A stretch of DNA of 64,000 bases from Isochrysis galbana (lineage: Eukaryota; Haptophyta; Isochrysidales; Isochrysidaceae): assembly GCA_018136815.1 (NCBI GenBank), contig CM030945.1, forward strand, positions 1,990,091 through 2,054,090, in the 5' to 3' direction. The number at the start of each line of letters is the position of its first letter. The stretch's first letter is position 1. The notes under the pieces were generated by a model, which saw nothing but the letters and a program-made list of their open reading frames with translations, was not told the origin of the DNA and searched no databases. This document shows positions 55,400 through 64,000 of this stretch, one piece after another. Both the position numbers and the translations under genes were made by a program.

Positions 55400-55745
55400 A
55401 GTCGCCTCATGGTCGCGCATGATCGTGTTTAGTTGCCTGCCTGCAGCTACAGCCTACGGTCAGGTTCCCAGCTTTGCTTTGACTTGGTGGGCGATACCTA
55501 GCCTTTCGGCTAGGGATAGAAGCTCCGCGCTCGGTATCAAGTTGCCTTTGTTGTCTGTTTCGTAAAGCGGGCGAAAGTCGCCCAGGTCGTTTCTTTTTTT
55601 GGGCCGTCTCCCCATTCCCGCCTGGGCGGTTCTCGACGTATCCGTCGAGTTGGCAAAGATGAGCGCGCAGCATAGCTTCGTAAATCTTTCTATAGTCCTT
55701 ACTAATATCGACTCTTCCGAGAAGGTTGCGTTGTCATAGCAGTGG
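55400..55745 (-). mobile_element. LINE ORF2 C-terminal fragment
   Basis: The minus-strand translation YDNATFSEESILVRTIERFT, RTAQAGMGRRPKKRNDLGDF and LIPSAELLSLAERLGIAHQV aligns with the last 130 residues of ORF2 in other copies. It keeps an Arg codon where the 62.48-kb copy has a stop. Confidence 0.85.
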
Positions 55746-55931
55746 ATTCTATCATTCTATAGCGGCTAGCGGCTAGCGGCTAGCGGAGTAGTAGGCGTAG
55801 GCATCTTCAATCTTCAAGAATATTTTTTTGTTCGCTAGCATTCCTAGCCACATACACAGGACGAGCCATGCGCCAACCGCGCACACCCCCATCGCGGGGT
55901 AGGGGCTCCGTTGCCGTCGATGGGCTACGGT

Positions 55932-55975
55932 CCCGCAGCACTAAGGTTATACTAACACAACAATAAAACTCTGAC
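55932..55975 (+). promoter_or_regulatory. Upstream motif shared with the 49030 gene
   Basis: CCCGCAGCACTAAGGTTATA then CTAACACAACAATAAAACTC, TGAC. It corresponds to 48751-48800 with a few changes and a small gap. It ends 146 bases before the start of the PG-rich repeat gene. Confidence 0.4.
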
Positions 55976-56120
55976 GGGGGGGAGTCGGGCGACGCTGCCG
56001 CCCTCCTCGCCAAATCCGAAACGATTTCTAGGTAGGTGCGGGACTCGTCGGCAGCGCGGAGAGAGCAGCGGCAGAGTACACACACACACACCGGGGGAGG
56101 GGCAAGGGTGTCGTGCACGT

Positions 56121-57089
56121 ATGGCCGAGCTGATGAGCACGACACCGAGACGAACTCTCGTACTAGGAGACGCCTACCCACCGCCGGGGCCCGGTGAGTA
56201 CGACTCGGGCAAGGTGGACCGCATTGGCAAGGGTATGTTGGGCGATGCGCCAAGCTACACGATGGCGCGCCGCACGCCTATGCCCGCCAAGGAGAGGGCA
56301 AACTGGCGCCTGACCTCGGACGGGCCCGGACCGTTGGCATATTCACCACGGACGCTCGGGCCCCAGTCGATCGCGCCAACCGGTCAGTCGAATCCAGCGT
56401 ATTCGATGCCGCAGACCCGTCGTTTCGACTCCAGCGAGACGCCTGGACCAGGACCCTGCAAGTACGACAACAACCAGACCAGCATTGGTAAAGGGTCGGC
56501 TGTCTTTACCACCTCAATGCAACGCGAGGGGAAGTGCTTTTATGGTGAGACGTACGCTCGGGATAACCTCGGCAAGCATTCTCCTGGTCCAATGGCCACA
56601 AAGGTGAGGGCTAGCAATCACTGTGGAACGCGATTGGCTGCATCTTTGTTCCTGTGCCGCGCGCCTTCGCCTTGAAATCTTCGCTGCAGATATGTATGCT
56701 TGCAACCATGCGTTCCTCCCCGTGGGTGGCAGTTGAAGTTGGGCATGGGGACCGAGGCCGAGGACATGGTGATGCCGACCTCGCCACGCTACAGCTTCCG
56801 GGAACGCTTCAAAAGCCGGGCGCCGGACTCCGCCTTCCAGCCTGGCCCAGCGGATTATGACACACCGTCGACCAGCAGGGGTCCTGCACATGCCATAGGA
56901 AAGTCTAGCCACCCGAAACCATTCAACCCAGACGGTATCCGGCGCTCAGTCTTCATTTCGAAGGAGCATTCGGAAGAGAACAAAGGCGTGTATGGGCCTG
57001 GGCCAATCACCATTTCTAACCCAGGCCGTGGCTCGCGCGAGCGCCGCGCCCCTTCTTTCTCTTTTGGCACAGATGAGCGCTTCGGATGA
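56121..57089 (+). CDS. Sperm-tail PG-rich repeat (SHIPPO/ODF3-like) axonemal protein
   Basis: Two exons, 56121-56603 and 56733-57089, phase 0, GTGAGG...GCAG intron; 279 residues. The family (ODF3/CIMAP, STPG) consists of proteins associated with flagellar microtubules. Repeated Pro-Gly-Pro motifs are spread over the whole length: PPPGPGEYDSGK, SDGPGPLAYSP, ETPGPGPCKYD, HSPGPMATK, FQPGPADYDTP and YGPGPITI. Between them are conserved-looking SYTMARR, AVFTTSMQR and SFSFGTDER phrases. Usual family length is 250-300 residues, so it looks complete. Together with CFAP44 it supports a motile flagellum. Confidence 0.9.
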
Positions 57090-57129
57090 AACGCTTGCCT
57101 CACGTATATTTACGGGGCGCTGCGCTGCA

Positions 57130-57460
57130 CATAAGTAAGCTGTCGGATAACTAAATGCGAGCAAATGTTGAGCAAGACTTGGTTAGATGCCACCTGATGT
57201 GTCAGTGTCTACGACCGTCCTGCTGAGCTACCAAGAATGATCTGACTCGTGGAACTTTTCGACCACGGTCCCCAGGAGATGACGCACACTTTCTGCGCTC
57301 CACATAAGTGAGTCGGATAACTAAATGCGAGCAAATGTTCGGCAAGACTTGGTTAGATGCCAGCTGATATGTCAATGTCTACGGCCGTCCTACTGAGCTA
57401 CCAAGAAGTCCTCTTGTTCGACTTATCTGACTCGTGGAATTTTTCGGCCACGGTCCCCAG
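57130..57460 (+). repeat. Direct duplication of a ~150-bp block
   Basis: Two copies about 174 bases apart share GTCGGATAACTAAATGCGAG, CAAGACTTGGTTAGATGCCA and the CGTCCT.CTGAGCTACCAAGA phrase. The second has about 15 extra bases (CTCTTGTTCGACTTA). It lies just downstream of the PG-rich repeat gene. Confidence 0.85.
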
Positions 57461-57774
57461 GCAGCCACTCGTGTCGATGTTGCGTGAGCCGGGAGCGCGC
57501 TGACACGCCCCCCCCCCCCCCTCTTCCCGCCCTCTCCTCCGATTACCGCGGTCTTTCTCGATATTTTCGCGAATGACCCATCAAAATTCACGGTGCGGAA
57601 TTCATGCCGGTCTTATTCGCTTCACGCCGGTCTTATTCGCTTCACCTTCTTATTCGTCCAAATCTGATGATGGACAAGCCAGTTATTAAGATCAAGGCCA
57701 CCCACATGGTCCTATAGCCTATATGCTTTATGGTATATATGGTATTCGGCAACCTACTTTTTCACCTTTCATTA

Positions 57775-58450
57775 CACTTATAGCTAGGGTCATGGCAGCG
57801 CGCATCTCCCCTTCCCTCTTGCCGCCTACCCCGCTGCGACGGACGATCAGGCCAAGCTCGACGCCAAGCACCCGAAGCGCCCGCGAGAGGGCGCTGCCCC
57901 GACCCAGGTGCGCACGAGACACGTCCCATGCCAACCCCAGAGAGCTGAGCATGAGCAAGCCCAGCATGGCCAACATGGAACATGGCCGCCACACCATCCA
58001 CCATTCACATCTCCTCCCTGCCAGCAATGGCCACCCACCCAAAGAACCAAGCCGGCTCACACCCCCATCCCATAGGGAAAGCCGTAAGGCTGGTCCCCTA
58101 CACAGCCGCGGCACTGACTTCGTGCGCAAGCACGAGGCACGAGGCACAGACCAGGCCAGTCATCTTCCCATACCCCATGAGGGGACTGTCAGGGTGGTGC
58201 CGCAAAGCCTGCACCAGGAGCTTGAACTGGCGGAAAGCCACCAAAGGCACCCTGCAAGAATAACCCTCATCGCCCAGCTTCGCATCCCCTACTCGCCGCG
58301 AACCGCGAACGACGGAACGGACAAAAACGGCGAGTCCAACACAAGCGAACATACCAAACTGCACACCCCCATACATACAGCATACATATGCCATACACAA
58401 CAGACAACACACGACCATGCCCATGTGCCAAACAAACACGGTGCACAAGA
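57775..58450 (+). mobile_element. LINE 5' end with start of ORF1, 3'-truncated
   Basis: The start GGGTCATGGCAGCGCGC and the encoded KHPKRPREG phrase match the ORF1 starts at 48100 and 51105. GGAAAGCCGTAAGGCTGGTC and CCGCGGCACTGACTTCGTGC match 58850-58910. The hairpin in front is degenerate here (TTATAGCTAGGGTC). The downstream limit is not clear; sequence up to 58560 is compositionally similar. Confidence 0.65.
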
Positions 58451-58734
58451 CCCCAAAGAGTGCGAGCTCGACGCATCTGCGCCGGACCGCGCACAAGGAG
58501 AACATGGACTCTTCCAAGCAAATCCCCACAACGCGCCACTCTCTCCTCACCTACTCACTCCCACTCCCAACCCCGATGCTCGAGAAGTAAGTAGCACGGG
58601 TACATTGACCCGCGTACGTACATCAGCTTCTACGACATCGAAAAGAGGTTCAAGTTCAAGAAGACACACGAGGTGTGCGGTATGCGGTATGTATCCAATG
58701 CACTACTTGAAGACGATCTTCTCTCGGCAACTAT

Positions 58735-58751
58735 AAGGGTGTTGCGACGCT
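58735..58751 (+). repeat. Left target-site duplication of the LINE
   Basis: AAGGGTGTTGCGACGCT, identical over 17 bases to 62921-62937. Confidence 0.9.
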
Positions 58752-59352
58752 CAGAACCAACCTCCACACAACACACCACACCCACCAGCACAGACACCCC
58801 ACCAGTGAGCAGAAACAAGAGGAGCCTCAGGGCCGATCTTCCCATAGGGAAAGCCTCAGGGCTGGGCCCCTACAACGCCGCGGCACCGACCTCGTGCGCC
58901 AGCACGAGGCGCGGACCCGGCCGGTCAGCAAGACCACCATCACAACAACAGCTGAGTCCTGCAGCATCAGCTGCAGGATTCAGCAACATGAACCAATGAG
59001 GCCCACACTAGGGTCAACTGAAGCCCGAGAGACAACACGGGATTACACGGACCAAACCACGCACACCCTACGCGCACTCAAGGAGTCACAAAGGCCGCGA
59101 CAGCGGCCGCGACCTCCACAACCAGCAACACACCAACATACGACAACAACAAGGCACCAAGAATGGTATGCCTTACCAACCCACGAAACGGAGAGAGCCG
59201 ATAGGGGCCCCTTCCCTTGCACGTCGCCTCACCAAGCGCTTGAAAGACTGACCAAGAGACCCCCACCCCACGGGCACACGCAGGCAACCCCCCAAGGAGG
59301 GGAGGAACAAGAAGAATACCAAGACTACCAGCACGACACCTCGCAAATCATC

Positions 59353-60234
59353 ATGACCTTCACCTCTACGGACCGGGGCATCAAGATCAAAGATGAGGAG
59401 GCCCTCAGCGCCATTGTAGCGCATCTCAACAAGCTCGAGGGCATGGACCTTGAGCCGGAATTCTTGGCGAAGAGCTCAGCGGGCCCATGGGAGATCCTGG
59501 TCTCAGCGGACTGTGCGCAACAATATCAGGCCAAATTCAAGGATCAAGGCGTTTTCGCGATTCATGAGGTGAAATACCCCATGATCGTCAAATTTCAGAC
59601 CCTTGACGACAAAGCCCGCGAGCTCCCTCAAGCTTCATCGAAGGCGCTAGCCAGCGCATTTAAAGACGTGACGGCGCACCTCGTAGTGCGCAATTTCAAA
59701 TTCGAGATGAAGGACGCCATCAACATAAACTCGCTAGCCAAGGCGCTCGAACAACAAGGGTTCATCTTCCTGAAAGGCAACCAAGAGCGCACAAAGGTGC
59801 TAACCAAGGAGGGAGTGATCGTCACCCAAGGCAAGAAGGAGGTCTACCACTTGTACGTCGCACCAAGGACGGGCAACTTTGCAACCTTTGACTTTCCGCG
59901 CAAGATTCTCCTCAATGTCAACAACAACCCCTACCCGCTAGACTATGCGATCCGCGATTGCAAAGATCTAGGAGGAGATATCAAAAACATGAACATCCAC
60001 GCCGGCCCGAAGGGGTGCAAAGGATACTACAAGAACTACGCGCTAGCTTTCACGCCACCGCTCCGCGCTTGCAGCTGTGAGGAAGAGCGTCAGGCACGCA
60101 TGGACCGCGAACAGGCGCGCCGGATGGCGCCGCCTAAACGCACCCTGCACGAAGTGATCGCTCCAGACACGGGGGCGGCGTGCTCGCGTTTCCCAATGGG
60201 CAAGTGTTCTATCACATCGCATTGGAGAAGCTAA
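59353..60234 (+). CDS. LINE ORF1 protein (nucleic-acid-binding candidate), C-terminally fused by deletion
   Basis: The frame (open from 58894; first suitable ATG at 59353) encodes about 290 residues with MTFTSTDRGIKIKDEEALSA, EILVSADCAQQYQAKFKDQG, VKYPMIVKFQTLDDKARELP and KGCKGYYKNYALAFTPPLRA. A homologous piece lies at 43548-43703. ORF1 proteins of LINEs bind the element RNA. The last dozen residues come from another frame of ORF2 because of the deletion near 60197. No zinc knuckle is visible in it; cysteines occur only near the end (RACSCEEER). Confidence 0.6.
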   Translation: MTFTSTDRGIKIKDEEALSAIVAHLNKLEGMDLEPEFLAKSSAGPWEILVSADCAQQYQAKFKDQGVFAIHEVKYPMIVKFQTLDDKARELPQASSKALASAFKDVTAHLVVRNFKFEMKDAININSLAKALEQQGFIFLKGNQERTKVLTKEGVIVTQGKKEVYHLYVAPRTGNFATFDFPRKILLNVNNNPYPLDYAIRDCKDLGGDIKNMNIHAGPKGCKGYYKNYALAFTPPLRACSCEEERQARMDREQARRMAPPKRTLHEVIAPDTGAACSRFPMGKCSITSHWRS

Positions 60235-62480
60235 AGTTCGGACGCGACTTTCAGACATATGCGCGAGCCCTCACCAACTCGGACGCCAAACCAATCAGAT
60301 ACATAAAAACAAACGGGGGAAGAAGCTTCCCCTTTAATATAGCCAGTGGCGTCCCACAGGGGTGCCCGCTCTCCCCGCTAGCCTTCCTGTTGACAGCGGA
60401 GGCCCTAACTAGGGCGATAAACGAAGACGACAACATAAACGGGATCATAGTCAACGGAGCTGAGCTTAAAATCAGCCAATTCGCCGACGACACCCAACTC
60501 CTCGCGTCCGACTACGCAAGTTTGGGCCGGTCGCTAAAATGGGTAGACCGATACGCAGCCGCCTCGTGCGGCAAACCAAACGAACAAAAATTCGAAGGAC
60601 TTAGATGGGGCTCCCTAAAGCGTAAATCCCCTCCACAAGCTTTCAGACGATACAAATGGTTAAAAACCAGCGAATGCGCAACGATTTTAGGCGTACCACT
60701 GGGGGGACCTGGGGCCACTAAGGCCTTCTGGAGGCGACTCGCCGACAAAATAGACAAAAAAGTAACAGCCCTCGGGCCCATAATTGCAAACCTCTCCATT
60801 CACGGAAGAACGATGGTAGCGAACTTTTTAGTGCTATCCGTCCCAAGATATTGGATACAAACACTAGCAGCACCCCCATCGTTCCACAAAGCGCTCAAAA
60901 GCACAGTAGAGAGGGTGCTATGGACAAATCACCGCACGGGACGTAAGCTGCAATGGATAAAACACCCGGAGATCCCGCTCAAAGGAGACACGGAACAGGG
61001 GCCGCACTTAGGCCTAGGCCTCCTCGATTGGAACAACCATGTAAAAGCAATACAAGCGAAATGGATACTGAACTACCTGGACGCAAGACAAGCTCAATGG
61101 AAACAAATCCTGGACGCATGGTTTTGCCGCACGCGCCTAGGCAGAGCGGCGGTGCTAGCCGACGTACCCGCGCACAAGCTAACGGACGGGATAAAAGGGA
61201 GGAGCAAGCTCCCGGCCTTCTGGAAGCAAGCCATAGCGAACGTGAGAACGCTACAACTGAAACCTCTAAAGATGAGTAGAGACGGAGCGCTATCCCAACC
61301 GATATGGTCCAACCCGCACCATAGCGGACCGAACATGCACCCGACATGGGTAGCATTGTGGAACAAACTAGAATGTATCACAGTACATAACGTGTTCAAA
61401 GATCATGCATGTATAGAAACATACACCGCAGAGGATTGCGAGCAATACCTCAAAAACAACGACACCTACATACAATACAAGGGCGAGCACATCCCCCGCG
61501 ATAAATTCTTGGGCACATGGGCAAACATTGTGAAACACGCGCACGACCTAATAGGGGCAGCGAACCAGGAAGCCACAGTCGCCCAAACACAAAACTCCAC
61601 GACCGGCACGCCAGAGAATACGGGAACCCCGACCCCTGAGATTCATATAAACCAAGAAGGAGAATACTTCGCCAAGGAGGGGGGCAAATGGTACGAAGTC
61701 GAACTCTCATACCTGGGCACGCCCATCCTTGGCGACCGCACGATAGCGGCACCTACTGACCTAGACCCGACCCCTCCCGCGAAATGGGGCGAAGGCTTTA
61801 AATCTAGCAAAAGAACGGAATACCCGCTGCCGGACGAATACACCCTAGACGGTAAAACACCACTCGATGCGACTGAAGTTACACACCTGACGAGAGCCCT
61901 GCAAAAGGCCCGCCGTAAACGCCGGCGACTCACGGGCCCCGACAACTGGGCAACGAGACTACCAGTAACGGACAGTGTCTGGGCCCACCTAGCCCAGATT
62001 TACACCTCGCCCATGATAACAACGAGGGACACTCACCTGCACTTTAAACACATCACGCATAGGAGAATAGCCACGGCCAATAGATTCGCACACCGTGACA
62101 AGGCGTGCCGTTTCTGTATGACATCGGACGAATCCTCCACGCACCTGGGAGAATGCCCGCGGCTAACAAACATTTTCGACGCCCTGGACACACTGGCCCG
62201 ACACCCGAGCACGCCGGTTAAACCACGCGAACAAAACATTATAGATAGGCTCTTCGCACACCCAAGCGGCCCTTGCCCCAAGGCACTAGCAACGCTATAC
62301 ATGCTCGCATGGAGGTACATCATAACGGACTTCTACAGGATATACTACGACAACGCCACGTTCTCAGAAGAATCGGTACTAATACGCACACTGGAAAGAT
62401 TCACCAAGCTGAGCAAGGCGCTATTATTCGCCAACTCAACGGACTCCGCGCGAACCGCCCAGGCGGGCATGGGGAGATAA
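60198..62480 (+). pseudogene. LINE ORF2 remnant: reverse transcriptase palm/thumb and CCHC knuckle
   Basis: Begins inside the RT (QVFYHIALEKLKFGRDFQTY). It retains motif B (SGVPQGCPLSPLAFLL), motif C with the catalytic aspartates (QFADDTQLLA), the thumb and a C-terminal CxxCx8Hx4C knuckle (CRFCMTSDESSTHLGEC). Motif A with the first catalytic Asp and the whole endonuclease are deleted. The frame stops at a TAA (62478-62480); other copies have CAA (47.15 kb) or CGG/CGC (55.6 kb) there and read on for about 50 residues. Confidence 0.9.
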
Positions 62481-62920
62481 CCCAAAAAGAGGATAGACTT
62501 GGCCGACATCCGGCCACTCTACGAACTCGGCGAGAAGAATGAATTGACCCCCAGCGCGGAGCTAGTATCCCTAGCTAGCAAGCTAGGGATGGAGCACCTA
62601 GTCGATACAAAAACCGCGAAACACAAGAGATAGAGGCGAACAACACGCCGGTGCACCACCCTTGGAACAACCACATTAAGAGATGCCCACCCTATCCTAC
62701 CAACGTGAATCCAAAAGGCCTGCCCGGACCCCACACCCGAAACCGGGCCCTAGGTAGTGTACCAGGGCCGCACCCCCGACACCGAAGACAAAGGAATGAG
62801 GGGGGGAAGGCAAGGGGGCGGAGAAAAGGGAGATAAGGGCGCTGGCTGACGTGCAGTAGCAGTAGTATGCGCTGTCCAGCGATAGGTGTGTAGCCCTGAA
62901 CCTTCAGATCTTTTTTTTTT

Positions 62921-62937
62921 AAGGGTGTTGCGACGCT
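62921..62937 (+). repeat. Right target-site duplication of the LINE
   Basis: AAGGGTGTTGCGACGCT directly after the ten-T tail; identical to 58735-58751. Confidence 0.9.
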
Positions 62938-63056
62938 TCATCGCTCATCGCCGTGTTGGCAGCCTCAATGCCTTCCATACCCATAATGGAGTGCCTTGGG
63001 TGGGGGCCCATGCAGCCAGGGTGGAAAAATACAGTGGGGAAGGACAAAGTTGTTAG

Positions 63057-63281
63057 GAGTTGGCTACACACGGAGTAGTGACGAGGGCGTCTGGCAGTCT
63101 TGGGAGGAGGAGGAGGAAGGGGGGGGGGGGGGGGGGTTCCTGAAGGCTGAAGGGGTGGGGGGGGTGGGGGGGAGAGGCGGGGAGGGGAAGGGGAGGGGGA
63201 GGGGAAGGGGAAGGGGGAAAAGAGAGGCCGAGAGAGAGATGCGAGAGGGGGGGGGAGGCGGGGAGGGGGGTGGCGCGCGCG
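63057..63281 (+). promoter_or_regulatory. G-rich upstream region of the zinc-finger gene
   Basis: G runs and GGGGA/GGGAA blocks fill most of 63115-63275. No specific site recognised; position suggests 5' UTR and promoter. Confidence 0.3.
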
Positions 63282-64000
63282 ATGGCGTCGCCAAGTGACG
63301 AGCGCAAGCTGGACCTGTGGGTGGAGGCGAAGCGTGCGCGCGACTATCGGCTGGCTGATCAGCTGCGCGCTGAGCTCGAGGCGCGTGGAATCCAGCCCGA
63401 GCGCGTTCGGCCGTACGTTGGGGGCCGCGGCAGCCAGCATGGGATGGGGGCGCCGATGGCTGGCGGTAGAGGCGGAGGAAAGGGTGGCAAGGGCGGGAAA
63501 GGGGGCGGCGGCAGGGCCCCGCCCTCGAACATTGACCCGAGTGTAGGCGACTGGCACTGTCAATCCTGCGGCAACTGGAACTGGGCGCGCCGGAGGGAGT
63601 GCAACCAGTGCAACGCTGCAAAAGAAGGGCTGATGCGCGTGTCGGGAGCGGCGTCGGGGACCAAGCGAGACGGTCTGGTACGAGTCGCAGGCGCCGGCGG
63701 CCCCTCGCCCCTTCCCGCCCCCGGTGCCCCAGTCCACAGTCTCCTTCCCCCACGCCGCATCGACCCATCGAGCATCGCGTCCCCGCCCGTGCGGGCATCT
63801 ATGTGGTGCCCCCTCCTGCATGGATGGCGTTCCCATGACGTCGCAAGGCGGTCCTTGCGAGAAGGCGAGACAATTCTGAGTGCCAAGAACCACCTGCCGA
63901 CCTTGCAACAGCACCTGGCGTGTCCGATCACCTCGATAGTTGTTGACACGACCACGTTGGCCACTCTACCTGGTCTGATCCTGCTTGCAGGCGGGTGGCT
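63282..64000 (+). CDS. RanBP2-type zinc-finger protein, 5' part
   Basis: The ATG at 63282 starts MASPSDERKLDLWVEAKRAR with a helical DYRLADQLRAELEARGIQPE segment like those in tRNA-synthetase-type or RNA-binding helical hairpins. A Gly-rich GGRGGGKGGKGG linker follows (about residues 65-80). Then a RanBP2-type zinc finger, GDWHCQSCGNWNWARRRECN-QCNAAK (four Cys, Trp-His and Asn-x-Trp positions), about residues 88-113. Such fingers bind single-stranded RNA or ubiquitin. After GTKRDGL a GTACGA donor is possible (exon 63282-63677). The frame stays open to the window end, but the sequence after 63677 reads like intron or weak coding, and CTTGCAG near 63990 may be an acceptor. The gene runs beyond the window. 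Confidence 0.75.
   Translation, partial: MASPSDERKLDLWVEAKRARDYRLADQLRAELEARGIQPERVRPYVGGRGSQHGMGAPMAGGRGGGKGGKGGKGGGGRAPPSNIDPSVGDWHCQSCGNWNWARRRECNQCNAAKEGLMRVSGAASGTKRDGLVRVAGAGGPSPLPAPGAPVHSLLPPRRIDPSSIASPPVRASMWCPLLHGWRSHDVARRSLREGETILSAKNHLPTLQQHLACPITSIVVDTTTLATLPGLILLAGGW

Larger units (their letters stand above)
58752..62920 (+). mobile_element. LINE (non-LTR retrotransposon) with 17-bp target-site duplication
   Basis: A 4,169-bp element inserted in a host exon. It is 5'-truncated within the ORF1 leader, carries ORF1 (59353 on) and part of ORF2. It ends with a hairpin (CTGAA, CC, TTCAG), ATC and ten T. ORF2 lacks the endonuclease and the first half of the reverse transcriptase: at about 60197 ORF1 sequence joins directly to the palm region. 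ORF2 also has an early TAA. Perfect target-site copies on both sides show a recent insertion. The element cannot move by itself. Confidence 0.95.
58577..63056 (+). pseudogene. Host gene split by a LINE insertion
   Basis: Host coding sequence flanks the LINE. Left part: acceptor CATCAG, then 58627-58751 with FYDIEKRFKFKKTHEVCGMR, YVSNALLEDDLLSATIRVLR. Right part: 62937-63056 continues in the same frame with FIAHRRVGSLNAFHTHNG and ends at a TAG (63054-63056). Taking out one target-site copy and the LINE restores one uninterrupted frame across the junction (VLRR then FIAHRR). A short ATG exon (58577-58587, donor GTAAGT) would join in phase, but its intron would be only 39 nt. An earlier exon is possible. 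I do not recognise the protein. With the LINE in sense orientation inside the exon, this allele is probably non-functional. Confidence 0.5.

Overview
This window is nuclear DNA of a flagellated unicellular eukaryote, most likely a microalga. A haptophyte-like alga would fit, but nothing here proves the lineage. The reasons are: spliced genes with short introns (about 70-290 nt); GC-rich sequence; flagellar-axoneme genes (CFAP44, a sperm-tail PG-rich repeat protein, a coiled-coil candidate); GPI-anchor, ubiquinone and deadenylase genes of eukaryotic type; a methyl-end fatty-acid desaturase; and dense retrotransposon debris. Splice donors are often GTGCG, besides GTGAG and GTAAG, and one intron is GC-AG.

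Layout. 1-341: start of a seven-helix receptor-like gene (minus). 1.25-2.96 kb: tandem repeats and a 1,031-bp element with 111-bp terminal inverted repeats. 3.0-7.7 kb: a small membrane protein, an acidic nuclear-type protein (minus) and the CCR4-NOT nuclease CAF1/CNOT7 (4 exons). 7.8-9.6 kb: repeats. 9.8-14.8 kb: a protein kinase with a very long alanine-rich tail (minus, 5 coding exons). 17.5-24.9 kb: a divergent pair, methyl-end desaturase (minus) and CFAP44 (plus). 25-30 kb: satellite, weak gene candidates and a heptanucleotide microsatellite. 30.3-32.6 kb: COQ3 methyltransferase (8 exons). 35.3-36.7 kb: PIG-U. 36.8-41 kb: LINE fragments and simple repeats. 41.4-43.1 kb: a ferroportin-like exporter with a 17-histidine tail. 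43.5-48.4 kb: LINE pieces around a YdjM-like membrane protein. 49.0-50.0 kb: a coiled-coil protein. 51.3-54.6 kb: phosphoglycerate mutase (minus), divergent from an unidentified multi-exon gene. 56.1-57.1 kb: PG-rich repeat protein. 57.8-63.1 kb: LINE 5' debris, then a 4.17-kb LINE that splits a host exon with a perfect 17-bp target-site duplication. 63.3 kb to the end: a RanBP2-type zinc-finger protein.

The genes do not form an operon-like unit; they are ordinary housekeeping and flagellar genes embedded in transposon-rich DNA. The most unusual signal is in the repeats. A single LINE family is present as about 13 pieces. Its 5' end is a short hairpin just before the ATG of ORF1, and the stem sequence differs between copies while pairing is kept. 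Non-coding C/G-rich repeats across the window begin with the same kind of hairpin followed by CATGG, so they may be non-autonomous relatives. The LINE 3' end is a small CTGAA/TTCAG hairpin followed by a run of T on the sense strand.
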